Source of the DNA: Desulfuromonadales bacterium
GTDB taxonomy: Bacteria > Desulfobacterota > Desulfuromonadia > Desulfuromonadales > JAHYIW01
Assembly: GCA_029210745.1 (NCBI GenBank)
Contig: JARGFI010000010.1
Span: 8,717 to 66,038 of the forward strand
Reading direction: 5' to 3'
DNA length: 57,322 nucleotides
In this document: positions 46,509-54,447 of the stretch, in pieces
Numbering within the stretch: position 1 is the first letter of the stretch
Layout: each line of letters begins with the position of its first letter
Made by a program: the position numbers and the translations under genes
Notes under the pieces: generated by a model
Told to the model about the DNA's origin: nothing
The model's database searches: none
Seen by the model: only the letters and a program-made list of their open reading frames with translations

Positions 46509-47444
46509 ATGAACGATCCAATATCAGCAAAGCGCGCGGAGATCATGGCAATCGCCAGCGGCAAAGGCGGGGTGGGCAAGTCGGTGATTCTGACCAACCT
46601 TGCGGTATTACTGGCGCGGCATGGCAAGCGGGTGTTGCTGCTTGATGCAGACCTGGGGGGCGCAAACCTGCACACGCTGCTCGGGGTTGATCGACCAACT
46701 CCGACGCTGACTGATTTTCTGACCAGAAATGTGGCTGAGCTTTCAGACACCATTGTTTCAACCCCCTTTGCCGGACTGTCCCTGATCAGCGGTGCCAACG
46801 CTTTGATGGATATGGCCAATCCCTACGCGGCCCAGAAAGCCAAATTGTTGCGCCACCTCAGCATGGTTGATTTTGACTATGTACTGATCGATCTGGGGGC
46901 GGGAAGCACCTTTACGACCCTCGATTTTCTTGCCGCAGCCGATCAGACTTTGTTGGTGATGATGCCAACTCCGACCTCCATTGAGAATGCTTACCACTTG
47001 CTTAAAGCTGTTCTGTACCGCAAAATCACGCGCACGCTGAAGCGGCTGAATGTCGACCACCTGCTCCCCCGGGGGCTTGACGAGGATGTTCGACGCGGGC
47101 GGCGCTCCGCGTGGGATCTGCTCAACGAGCTGGCACATATTGACACTGCATTGACCGTCGAGGCAGCGCGGCTGACGCGGCGGCTCCAGCCACGGATCAT
47201 CGTCAACCACGCCAACAGTGCCGAGGATCTGCGTCTCGGGCGACAGATCACGCTGGCATGTCAGCGCCATTTGGGACTCACCGCGGATTTTCTGGGAGAT
47301 ATCCGTACCGACGAACGGGTACTGAGTGCGGTGCAACAGCGTCGCCCCGTGTGTGATGTCCACCCCGGTTGCCCTTTTGCGACCGCTCTTGAAGGGATTG
47401 TGTTACGGCTACTTAAAGATCGTCATGGGGAGAGTGAAAAATGA
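46509..47444 (+). CDS. MinD/ParA-family ATPase (FlhG-like), unknown cargo
   Basis: A 311-residue P-loop ATPase with the deviant Walker A GKGGVGKS at 18-25, VLLLDADLGGANLHTLLG (switch I/II-like) and FDYVLIDLGAGSTFTTLDFL. The DLGAG replaces the usual DTPAG/DTGAG. A long basic insertion (residues ~175-205, KRLNVDHLLPRGLDEDVRRGRR) is unusual for MinD. There is no obvious C-terminal amphipathic helix. Its stop overlaps the next gene, a J-like/HTH protein, suggesting a functional pair. It could position chemosensory or flagellar machinery; this is inferred. Confidence 0.83.
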   Translation: MNDPISAKRAEIMAIASGKGGVGKSVILTNLAVLLARHGKRVLLLDADLGGANLHTLLGVDRPTPTLTDFLTRNVAELSDTIVSTPFAGLSLISGANALMDMANPYAAQKAKLLRHLSMVDFDYVLIDLGAGSTFTTLDFLAAADQTLLVMMPTPTSIENAYHLLKAVLYRKITRTLKRLNVDHLLPRGLDEDVRRGRRSAWDLLNELAHIDTALTVEAARLTRRLQPRIIVNHANSAEDLRLGRQITLACQRHLGLTADFLGDIRTDERVLSAVQQRRPVCDVHPGCPFATALEGIVLRLLKDRHGESEK

Positions 47445-47968
47445 CAGTTAAATCCCGGATCGACGAGGCCTTTCGTTATTTCAACTTGCCACCAAAGGCC
47501 GGTTTCGCCGCTGTCGCCCAAGCCTATCGTGAGCTTAAGTTACTCTACAGCACCGACGGTTTGGCGACTTACTCGCTATTGAATAAAGAGGGGCGGCTGC
47601 GCGAGCTGGCAGAAATAGAAGAGTTCTATCTGGTGCTGACAGAACATTTGACCGACAAGAATCAGGCTGAACCAGCTGTCCCACGGGGTGACGCGCGACA
47701 CTGGGATTGTGGCTCCGGGGTCTCCCCCGCCGCCTTTTTGCGTGAATGTCGCGAAATTGACGGAGTATCTTTGCAGAGTATTGCAGTGAAATCAAAAATT
47801 GGCACCGATCATCTGACAAATATCGAAATGCAACGCGACGAACGGTTGCCCGCACCCGTCTACCTGCGCGGATTTATCATTGAGTTCGCTCGCCAGTTGC
47901 GAATATCCAACCCGGAGGAGTTGGCAAGCGCTTATTTACATCTGCTCGCCGACCGGAAGGGTGGTTAA
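47441..47968 (+). CDS. J-domain-like / RodZ-type HTH protein
   Basis: A 175-residue protein. The N-terminal part (about 5-70) resembles a degenerate DnaJ helix pair (RIDEAFRYFNLPPKAGFAAVAQAYRELKLLY...), lacking a recognisable HPD. The C-terminal part (about 95-165) is a helix-turn-helix of the RodZ type (FLRECREIDGVSLQSIAVKSKIGTDHL...LPAPVYLRGFIIEFARQL). No transmembrane helix follows, unlike RodZ. Overlapping the ParA-like gene by 4 bases suggests it regulates or adapts that ATPase. Confidence 0.65.
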   Translation: MTVKSRIDEAFRYFNLPPKAGFAAVAQAYRELKLLYSTDGLATYSLLNKEGRLRELAEIEEFYLVLTEHLTDKNQAEPAVPRGDARHWDCGSGVSPAAFLRECREIDGVSLQSIAVKSKIGTDHLTNIEMQRDERLPAPVYLRGFIIEFARQLRISNPEELASAYLHLLADRKGG

Positions 47969-48119
47969 TCGCATCGATATGATCCCTGCTTAAGGACTCA
48001 GTCCTGCCCTGCACTGTAGAAATTTCCCCGTTCATTAACATGCCGTTTACCTGCCGCAACGCAAATATGATGATCCCCGGTCTGCTATCTGACCTCGGTT
48101 AAAGCGACCTCTGCGCGTG

Positions 48120-48154
48120 AAAGTGTGCCATTGTCCGATGGTGGCACACTTTTG
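48120..48154 (+). terminator. Hairpin terminator after the J-like/HTH gene
   Basis: AAAGTGTGCCA at 48120-48130 pairs with TGGCACACTTTT at 48142-48153, followed by TGTATT. A strong 11-bp stem that could work in both directions. Confidence 0.75.
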
Positions 48155-48301
48155 TATTGGTGAAGCGTGTCAACGCCAGGGGAAGATTGTCAGGGGCTGT
48201 GTTTCCATGGCATTTAACCTACTGTTATATATAGTTAATTTAAGATGAATTACATTGGTACAGATATTGTAGAATGGAATATTCTCAGGGGGCATGTCGC
48301 T

Positions 48302-48736
48302 TTGAAAAAGGGGAAAAATGTCAAAAGGGAAAAAATTCTGGTTGTGGATGATGACGCGCCGACACGAAAACTGATCAGCTTGACGCTGGCGGCGACGTCG
48401 ACCAACGATGACATACTCGAGGCATCGTCAGCTGCCGAGGCGCTGAAAATACTCGATCAACATCGCGTCGACGGGATTCTCACCGATTACAGCATGCCGG
48501 TTATGAATGGTGTGGAGCTGGTTCGTTTATTACGCAAAGATCAGCGTTGGAGGCAAGTGCCGATCACGCTGGTTAGCTGTTGTTTCACCAAGGAAAGTCT
48601 TGTCGAGGCAAAGACGCTCGGGATCACTTGCTGCCTGGCAAAACCTTTTCGTCGTCAACAACTTCAGAATGTTGTGCGTGGAATGATTGCCAAAAACAAA
48701 CAGAAAAAGGAGATTATATGTCAAAGCGTGTTATGA
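48302..48736 (+). CDS. Single-domain response regulator (CheY-like)
   Basis: A receiver-only protein: KILVVDDDAPTRKLISLTL, acceptor Asp in GILTDYSMPVMNG, and Lys in CCLAKPF. The start is unclear. In-frame options are TTG 48302 (144 residues) and ATG 48245 (163 residues), neither with a good ribosome site. AAAAGGGGAAAAATG at 48307-48320 is an excellent start but is one base out of frame across an A6 run (48330-48335). With seven A it would give MSKGKKILVVDD. The next regulator overlaps its end. Confidence 0.75.
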   Translation: MKKGKNVKREKILVVDDDAPTRKLISLTLAATSTNDDILEASSAAEALKILDQHRVDGILTDYSMPVMNGVELVRLLRKDQRWRQVPITLVSCCFTKESLVEAKTLGITCCLAKPFRRQQLQNVVRGMIAKNKQKKEIICQSVL

Positions 48737-49083
48737 CCGTTGATGATTCATCGGTTGTTCGCCAGATTTTGCGCAAGACATTGAGCGCCGCAGGGTATGA
48801 CGTTGTTGAAGCGATTGACGGGATTGATGCTCTGGAAAAAATGGCCATCAATCCCGTTGACATGGTGGTAACAGATCTCAATATGCCGAATATGGACGGG
48901 GTCAGCCTGATCAGGAAGGTTCGCAGCCAACCGGGCAACCGCTTTATGCCCATTGTGATGCTGACAACCGAATCTCAACAGCACATCAAGGATGAGGGCA
49001 AACGCGCCGGTGCGTCGGGTTGGATCGTCAAACCATTTCGCCCGGAACAGCTATTAGCCGTCGTCCGCACCGTATTGAATTGA
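48718..49083 (+). CDS. CheY-like response regulator
   Basis: A 121-residue receiver domain only: VMTVDDSSVVRQILRKTL, acceptor Asp53 in MVVTDLNMPNMDG, and Lys in GWIVKPFRPEQL. It closely resembles the CheY proteins attached to chemosensory arrays. AAAAAGGAG precedes ATG 48718 at good spacing. It overlaps the previous regulator and is 4 bases from the next, giving three receiver genes in a row. Confidence 0.92.
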   Translation: MSKRVMTVDDSSVVRQILRKTLSAAGYDVVEAIDGIDALEKMAINPVDMVVTDLNMPNMDGVSLIRKVRSQPGNRFMPIVMLTTESQQHIKDEGKRAGASGWIVKPFRPEQLLAVVRTVLN

Positions 49084-49087
49084 GGGA

Positions 49088-49528
49088 ATGATGCCGAATC
49101 GAACGCTGATCATCGATGACGAACAGAGCATCCGCGCGACTTTGTCGATCGCTCTTCATGAGCGCGGGCATGAGACTTCCGTTGCTGCGAGTACCGATAG
49201 CTGCCCGGTTCTCTGCCATGGAGAATGCTACTGCGTTGGCAATGAACTCTGCGCCAACTTTCTGGTCATCGATCAAAATCTGCCAGGGTGTAAAGGCCTC
49301 GATTTTATCGAACACCTTGTGCGCATCAAATGCAAAATTCCTCCAGAAAATTGTGCGGTCATGTCGGCCCACCTTGATCTTTCCGAGTTGGAACAGGCCG
49401 ATCGCCTCGGCTGCAAGATCCTGCACAAACCGGTAACATTTACCAAATTGAATCTCTGGCTTGACGAACGCGAGCCTCTGGTCAATCATTCATCCCGATT
49501 GCTTCCGCTTTCCGCGTCGCAAGGGTAG
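49088..49528 (+). CDS. Response regulator with a cysteine-rich insertion
   Basis: A 146-residue receiver-like protein. TLIIDDEQSIRATLSIAL carries the acidic pocket, Asp62 in FLVIDQNLPG is the expected acceptor, and Lys is in ILHKPV. Where alpha-2 normally lies there is a cysteine cluster, SCPVLCHGECYCVGNELC (Cys39, 43, 47, 49, 55), with more at 68 and beyond. That spacing could hold a metal or a disulfide, so redox or metal control is conceivable. AGGGA (49083-49087) directly precedes paired ATGs at 49088 and 49091. A strong terminator follows. Confidence 0.82.
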   Translation: MMPNRTLIIDDEQSIRATLSIALHERGHETSVAASTDSCPVLCHGECYCVGNELCANFLVIDQNLPGCKGLDFIEHLVRIKCKIPPENCAVMSAHLDLSELEQADRLGCKILHKPVTFTKLNLWLDEREPLVNHSSRLLPLSASQG

Positions 49529-49560
49529 GCTGCTTGTAGACACTCACCGCCAGTTTCAAC

Positions 49561-49606
49561 AAAGTGAAGGCCCTGCTGTTCGATGCGACAGCAGGGCCTT
49601 CACTTT
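49561..49606. terminator. Bidirectional terminator
   Basis: A perfect 19-bp stem (AAAGTGAAGGCCCTGCTGT, 49561-49579, with its complement at 49588-49606) and an 8-base loop. It lies between the convergent cysteine-rich regulator (+) and the NapC/NirT cytochrome (-). Confidence 0.92.
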
Positions 49607-49630
49607 GTCTACCGGAATTATTTTATCTTT

Positions 49631-51088
49631 TTACTCGCCCAGCAAGGTGTGGAGAATTTCCGGATTTTCCTCATCCTCGGCAAGAATGGTGTGACAGGTG
49701 TCGCAATCCATCGAGATCACCTCACCACTTGGCGCTTCGTGCTCTTCATTGTGGCAACGGAAGCACCCGAGACCATTGGCATGCCCGATATTACTTGAAT
49801 ATGTTTCCCACTGCACGCCCATCTCCGGGAAGACATTCTGCTGATAAGCCGTCTGCACCCCGGCAATCGCCTGGTCAACTTTGGCCCGATCATTGGCGTA
49901 GATAGCGGCATAATTTTTCTTATAGAACTCGGTCAGCCCGTTAGCAATCGCTGTGCGCGCCTCATCCTGGGTCGCAAATTCCTTGCCCGTGACAATCTCC
50001 ATCGCCTGTTGTTTGATAAAGGGCAGATCGTTCGGGATGTCCCTGGTCAGGAGCATCCCGTCAATGGCTTTGTCTGCCGGTAAAAAGACGTGACTCGGAC
50101 GATTGTGGCAATCCATACAATCCATGGCCCGTTCCTGCAGATGGGTGGCTGCGGCCAGTTGTTCGTCCGCTTCGGGAGAACGATAAGTTACCAGCTTACC
50201 CATTTCGGTGCGCTGAGAAACTTCAGGAATGATCGTTCGCTGCCAGTCAGCGGCTTTGTAGATGATTTCGTTTTCCGGGGCGACGTGCCAGTGGATACCG
50301 TGCGATTTAGCGGCCTGATCGCCGGCACTGCCGATCTTCATGAGGAGAACAGTTTTAACATGCGTGTTCTTCTCATCGGGAAGAAACTTGTCTTTGATCA
50401 CCAGCTTGTCGCCAAGAAACTTTTCCGGGCGATGACACTGCTCACAGGTGTCTCGCGCCGGGCGCAAACCGTGAACCGGGGTTTCGATCGGACGGTCAAA
50501 AGTATCTGCGACCACGGCATAGAGTTGCCGAACGCCAGAAATCTTGGATTTTACAAACCAGGAAGCGCCGGACCCGATATGACACTCAACGCAGTGCACA
50601 CGCGAATGAGACGAATTTTGGTAAGCGGTGTACTCCGGGGTCATCGGTACGTGACAGACCTCACCGCAAAAGGCATTCGATTCCATGTAGTGGTAGCCGC
50701 TGTAAGCCAAAAGACTGACGATGAACAGGTTGACCCCGGTCAGGAAGACCCCCAGAAAGACCAGCTTGCGAATCTTTTCGTAACCAGTTTCGTCGGCAAG
50801 TTTATCGCGAAAGTAAGCCAGGGTGAAAAGCTTGACGTCTTCCTGCCCTTTGGAGAAAAACAGTCCCAGCAGAATAAGAACCAGGCCGCCGATAAAACCA
50901 GGGCCGAGAATCATGTAAATTGCCCCGGCAACATACGGGTTTTCAATGTGTAGAATCAGATCATAAAGAATTGCACCAATCAGAAATGGAGCAATAAACG
51001 TTACGATCATCGCTCCCAGTAAGGCAATTCGGCTGTGGGCAATGCCCTTGATAAAGGCCTTAGGAATATCGCTGAGTGTTGTCGCCAT
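49631..51088 (-). CDS. NapC/NirT-family multihaem cytochrome c, ImcH-like
   Basis: A 485-residue inner-membrane quinol-oxidising cytochrome. Three hydrophobic helices (about 20-45, 52-78, 108-130) precede the haem region. Haem motifs are one CX3CH (CGEVCH, from 141) and five CXXCH: CVECH, CEQCH, CMDCH, CFRCH, CDTCH. NapC/NirT-type residues surround the first two. It likely passes electrons from menaquinone to periplasmic carriers, as ImcH does in Geobacter; the exact name is inferred. AGAGGAG precedes the start. It is last in a - strand cluster with the CbcL-like gene. Confidence 0.82.
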   Translation of the reverse strand: MATTLSDIPKAFIKGIAHSRIALLGAMIVTFIAPFLIGAILYDLILHIENPYVAGAIYMILGPGFIGGLVLILLGLFFSKGQEDVKLFTLAYFRDKLADETGYEKIRKLVFLGVFLTGVNLFIVSLLAYSGYHYMESNAFCGEVCHVPMTPEYTAYQNSSHSRVHCVECHIGSGASWFVKSKISGVRQLYAVVADTFDRPIETPVHGLRPARDTCEQCHRPEKFLGDKLVIKDKFLPDEKNTHVKTVLLMKIGSAGDQAAKSHGIHWHVAPENEIIYKAADWQRTIIPEVSQRTEMGKLVTYRSPEADEQLAAATHLQERAMDCMDCHNRPSHVFLPADKAIDGMLLTRDIPNDLPFIKQQAMEIVTGKEFATQDEARTAIANGLTEFYKKNYAAIYANDRAKVDQAIAGVQTAYQQNVFPEMGVQWETYSSNIGHANGLGCFRCHNEEHEAPSGEVISMDCDTCHTILAEDEENPEILHTLLGE

Positions 51089-51334
51089 CTTGATTTTCTC
51101 CTCTTTTAAATTATTTTGTTGTAGCGGGATTTTGGGAGGTAAATGTAAAATTATAATTATCTAATTTATAAGGGTTTTTCTTGAAACGAACGAATGCTAG
51201 CACTGCGCAAGGTGGGCTGTCAATAAACTTCTCGATCGTCAAAGAGTCAAGAGGAATGCGGCGCATGCGCCGCTCAAAGGCTGATGGCTTGTTGAATTGG
51301 TTGTTGCACGGGGAGGAATCGCAATCAACGGAGG
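51089..51334. other. Gap with a 16-base perfect palindrome
   Basis: 246 bases between the ImcH-like gene and the small membrane protein. GCGGCGCA/TGCGCCGC at 51258-51273 is a perfect palindrome that could be a regulator site or an RNA hairpin. AT-rich sequence follows toward the cytochrome gene, and a separate promoter there is possible. Confidence 0.5.
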
Positions 51335-51556
51335 TTAAACTCTGTTGCGTAATATGCGCATGATTAAAACCCCTAAAATTGTCAGACAGAGCCCGACACA
51401 AACCAGCAAATAACCAATGGTATCTCCTTCACCCCACCCCCACAGATCTTTGCCTTTCATCAACAGGATCAGGGCGACCCCGCAAAACGTTCCAACTCCG
51501 CCGACAATATACACGACAATTGCGGCGACTGAAAAGAGCAGTTCCTTGTCTTTCAT
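51335..51556 (-). CDS. Small two-helix membrane protein
   Basis: A 73-residue protein with two predicted helices (LFSVAAIVVYIVGGVGTFCGVALILLM and IGYLLVCVGLCLTILGVLIMRIL) and a short polar loop, KGKDLWGWGEGD. No family is recognised. GAGGTG precedes the ATG. Lying between two respiratory cytochromes on the same strand, it may be a small accessory subunit; that is inferred from position only. Confidence 0.72.
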   Translation of the reverse strand: MKDKELLFSVAAIVVYIVGGVGTFCGVALILLMKGKDLWGWGEGDTIGYLLVCVGLCLTILGVLIMRILRNRV

Positions 51557-51580
51557 GGCACCTCAACAATGACGATTGCG

Positions 51581-51612
51581 AAAAAGAGGGGGGCTACCGT
51601 TCGGTAGCCCCC
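51581..51612 (-). terminator. Terminator after the CbcL-like gene
   Basis: On the - strand GGGGGCTACCG-AA-CGGTAGCCCCC is followed by CTCTTTTT. An 11-bp GC-rich stem. It separates the CbcL-like gene from the two downstream genes, so these may depend on read-through or their own promoter. Confidence 0.8.
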
Positions 51613-51639
51613 GAGAGTCATAACAGCATTTGCCGCGGG

Positions 51640-53493
51640 CTAGAAATGATGTCCGCCGGCCGTAAAAGCATAAATCATCAAGATCAGCAGGGCCAGTCCG
51701 GTGAACAACGCCGCAAAACCGAAGCCCTTCAAGACAAAGTCGTAAACGACACCGCTCGGTTTTTTCTTGGCGTACTGTTCAAGAATGCCCTGCTCCTCAT
51801 AACGTTTCCACTGATCGCCACGTTCTTCAACGAACTCTTCCTTCGGCAGTTCGCCGTTAAAGATAACAAAGTCCATCGGGAACTTTTCGGGGCGCCCGTG
51901 AGTATTAAAGAAGTGGACGGTGAAGATGAAGCCGGTCGCCAGCAGGGCTTCGTCCGAGTGGATGATGGTGGCCACGTTGAAAACCCAGCCGGGCAGGAAC
52001 ATCCCGAAAAATTCCGGAAACCAGAGCATCAACCCCGACCCGCCGATAGCAAACATCCCCCAGAAGACGGCGAGGAAGTCGAATTTTTCCCAGTAGGTCC
52101 AGCGATCGAAGGTCGGTTTCGGCCCGATGAATATGAACCAGCGAATCATGGCCGTGACGTCACGGACGTCACGCAAATTGGGGCAAAGCGATTCAGGCCC
52201 GAACAGGCGTCTGAAGAAGTCCGCTACCGATTCGAGTCGGTAAAAAAGGAACTTGATGCTCATCGCTATCGCGGCAAAAAAGTAAGCGAAGGTGATCACC
52301 GCACCGACGCGATGCAAAAAGGCCGCAACCGGGGCTCCGCCGTAAAAATTCATCATGACCGTCGCCCATTCCTGCTCGGCGAATTTGAGCGGAATCCCGG
52401 TCAGTGACAACAGCAGGAAGCTGGTGATGACCAGCAGATGGAGGAAAATGTGTAATTTGGTGAAACGGCAATAGATTTTGTGGCCGTCAGGCATGGAGTG
52501 ACAGTGCCCGGCAATGAGGGCCGCTTTCTTTTCACGGTTCTCGACAAAACCACGGAACATCCACAGCAAGGTGTGAATCCAGAAAACAGCAAAAGTCCCC
52601 ACCAACAAGCCGGTCATTGAAACATAGGTATAATAGAGAATCGGATAATTGGCCTTGTCTGTCATTTCTCCGTGCGGGTAGAACTTGACAAATTGAGCAG
52701 AAGAATTTTCGTGGCAAGTGCCACAAATAGCAACCAGATTTTCGTGATTGAGGCTTGATTTTGGATTGGTATCCGGAAGAATTGAGTGCGAGGTGTGACA
52801 GTCGGCACAACCCGCCACCAGATCAGGATAGCCAAGTTCAAAGTTTTTGCCATGGTAACTTTTTAGATAAGTTTCAAACGCGATGCTGTAAACGCCATTC
52901 TTTTTCATCAACTCTTCATCAGCATGACATCTCTGGCAAACCTCCGTGTGAAAAGCACGGACGCGATGGTCCTGGGTATTGCCAATCTCTTTGATGTCGT
53001 GAAGGTTATGGCAATCAAGGCAGGCTGCCGAATCAAAATTTCCCTTGCTGACAGCTTTCCCGTGAATGGATTGCTGATACTCCTCGGACACCTCATCATG
53101 ACATTCGGCGCATTTTGCGCTGGCGATTCGTTTGTCGCCTTTCCATGGCTGCTGGGAATGAATCGTTGCGTGGCAGGTGGTGCAACCGATTTCGTTCAGC
53201 ATGTGTACGCTTGAGTAGTGCTCCGCCGTCTCTTTCTTGTGGCAACGCACGCACTTCACCGGGCCGGGCATCAATTCACCTTCCTGATGCAGCTCGATAT
53301 TTGTCAGTTCAACGTGACAGGCAACACAGCCATTGAAGCCGTGGACAGAAGCCGAGAACTCATCAGCAGAAACCACATCACCATGACATTCAAGGCAGGT
53401 CTCGGCCCCGGCGGCAAGATGCTGACCGGCCAGTGCCTGAGAACTCAACAAAAACGGAATACATAGCGCAATAAGCAACCGGGTCATCCTCAT
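51640..53493 (-). CDS. cbcL: Nine-haem c-type / b-type cytochrome, CbcL-like quinol oxidase
   Basis: A 617-residue protein. The signal peptide ends in QALAG. The periplasmic part (about 30-270) has exactly nine CXXCH motifs: CLECH, CVACH, CVRCH, CTTCH, CAECH, CLDCH, CQRCH, CADCH, CGTCH. The C-terminal half is a four-to-five-helix b-type cytochrome (formate dehydrogenase gamma/HydC type) with paired His. This layout is that of Geobacter CbcL, used for reducing low-potential acceptors such as Fe(III) oxides. AAAGGAG precedes ATG 53493; a TTG one codon earlier is not needed. Confidence 0.9.
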   Translation of the reverse strand: MRMTRLLIALCIPFLLSSQALAGQHLAAGAETCLECHGDVVSADEFSASVHGFNGCVACHVELTNIELHQEGELMPGPVKCVRCHKKETAEHYSSVHMLNEIGCTTCHATIHSQQPWKGDKRIASAKCAECHDEVSEEYQQSIHGKAVSKGNFDSAACLDCHNLHDIKEIGNTQDHRVRAFHTEVCQRCHADEELMKKNGVYSIAFETYLKSYHGKNFELGYPDLVAGCADCHTSHSILPDTNPKSSLNHENLVAICGTCHENSSAQFVKFYPHGEMTDKANYPILYYTYVSMTGLLVGTFAVFWIHTLLWMFRGFVENREKKAALIAGHCHSMPDGHKIYCRFTKLHIFLHLLVITSFLLLSLTGIPLKFAEQEWATVMMNFYGGAPVAAFLHRVGAVITFAYFFAAIAMSIKFLFYRLESVADFFRRLFGPESLCPNLRDVRDVTAMIRWFIFIGPKPTFDRWTYWEKFDFLAVFWGMFAIGGSGLMLWFPEFFGMFLPGWVFNVATIIHSDEALLATGFIFTVHFFNTHGRPEKFPMDFVIFNGELPKEEFVEERGDQWKRYEEQGILEQYAKKKPSGVVYDFVLKGFGFAALFTGLALLILMIYAFTAGGHHF

Positions 53494-54073
53494 CAAACGA
53501 TCTCCTTTAGTTAGAAATTATATTCAATATGAATAACAGTCGCGGGAATTAGCGGGAACTAGCAGAAATGCCCGAAATTCCAGGAACAGATTCTTGTCAG
53601 CTCGTCAAATAAAAAATGTACGCGAAACTGAACTGACCATGCCAGCATTGACATAATAAATTAGTGTGAATATATCATATTTAGCACATTAATCCTAGCT
53701 AAAATTACGAAAAATAATACCATCATAAAATCATAGCGCAACAAAAAACTGACACGCAAAAACCATGTGTAATCAGTTAGTTGTTCACCTAAAGAGGTGC
53801 CAACCCAGCAAGTAATACAGTTAAGGACAGAACTGCAAACGTCCGAGAATATTCGCGGTTTCAACGAGTTTTAGGTAAGCAGGCACTCATTTTCGGCCTG
53901 ATTAGCTTTGTCTGCTTAAATATTTTTAGTGGTGGTGGCTTAAAAACTGCTCTCTGGTTTTACATGCATTGTGGTATATTCGCGAAGATGCGCATTTCCA
54001 TAACCGTGCTGTTCAAACCATTTCATGCATTTTTGCACAAGCGTCGCCTTGCCTGGAGAATATTATTGGTGTC
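53494..54073. other. AT-rich control region between cbcL and a response regulator
   Basis: About 580 bases with no credible gene. The part beside cbcL has a palindrome and 10-base direct repeats (see 53521-53561). The middle (53600-53860) is strongly AT-rich with only a doubtful 67-codon reverse frame. From 53870 a long imperfect inverted repeat, AAGCAG...CTGCTT, leads toward the regulator. It probably holds divergent promoters. Confidence 0.55.
53521..53561. promoter_or_regulatory. Palindrome and direct repeats upstream of cbcL
   Basis: TATTCAATATGAATA (53521-53535) is palindromic and lies about 28 bases before the start codon. It is followed by two 10-base units, GCGGGAATTA and GCGGGAACTA (53542-53561), and a decayed third. 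Such spacing suits a regulator binding on one helix face. No particular regulator can be named. Confidence 0.45.
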
Positions 54074-54433
54074 ATGATGAAAATTCTTGTTGTTGATGAT
54101 TCACTCTTTTCTCGTTTACACACCTGCAAGCCTCTGCGCGAGGCCGGGTATGACCTGGTTGAGGCCGCAGATGGCATTGAGGGCCTGGCCGCAGTCGATG
54201 AACACCGGCCGGATTTCATTATTACCGACCTGTTGATGCCGAACCTTGATGGTATCGATTTTCTGGCCGCACTTAAAGAACGCTGCAATACGACACCAAC
54301 GCTGGTATTGACCGCTGACATTCAGGACAGCAAACGTCAACAGTGTCTGGAGCTGGGAGCCAGAGGGTTTCTCTACAAACCAGTCATGAAAGAAAAACTT
54401 TTAGAGGAAATTGTTAAACTGTCTGATTTGTAG
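54074..54433 (+). CDS. CheY-like response regulator
   Basis: A 119-residue receiver domain: KILVVDDSLFSRLHTCKPL, acceptor Asp in FIITDLLMPNLDG, Thr/Ala in LVLTADIQ, and Lys in GFLYKPVMKEKLL. ATG 54074 or 54077 may be the start; GGAGA lies upstream at long spacing, and an in-frame extension to 53969 is not supported. It is 14 bases before a CheC-type phosphatase, which probably dephosphorylates it. Confidence 0.88.
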   Translation: MMKILVVDDSLFSRLHTCKPLREAGYDLVEAADGIEGLAAVDEHRPDFIITDLLMPNLDGIDFLAALKERCNTTPTLVLTADIQDSKRQQCLELGARGFLYKPVMKEKLLEEIVKLSDL

Positions 54434-54447
54434 AAAGGGCTTGACCG

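Noticed and set aside
50090-50953. A 287-codon open frame on the + strand
   Set aside because: It is antisense to the haem-containing ImcH-like gene, whose CXXCH motifs and membrane helices prove the - strand frame; the + translation has no recognisable domain.
51379-52407. A 342-codon open frame on the + strand
   Set aside because: It overlaps the CbcL-like gene antisense, is low-complexity and charged, and has no ribosome site. A shadow of high-GC codon use.
53661-53864. A 67-codon reverse frame in the AT-rich gap
   Set aside because: No ribosome site or family resemblance; composition matches the AT-rich non-coding surround.
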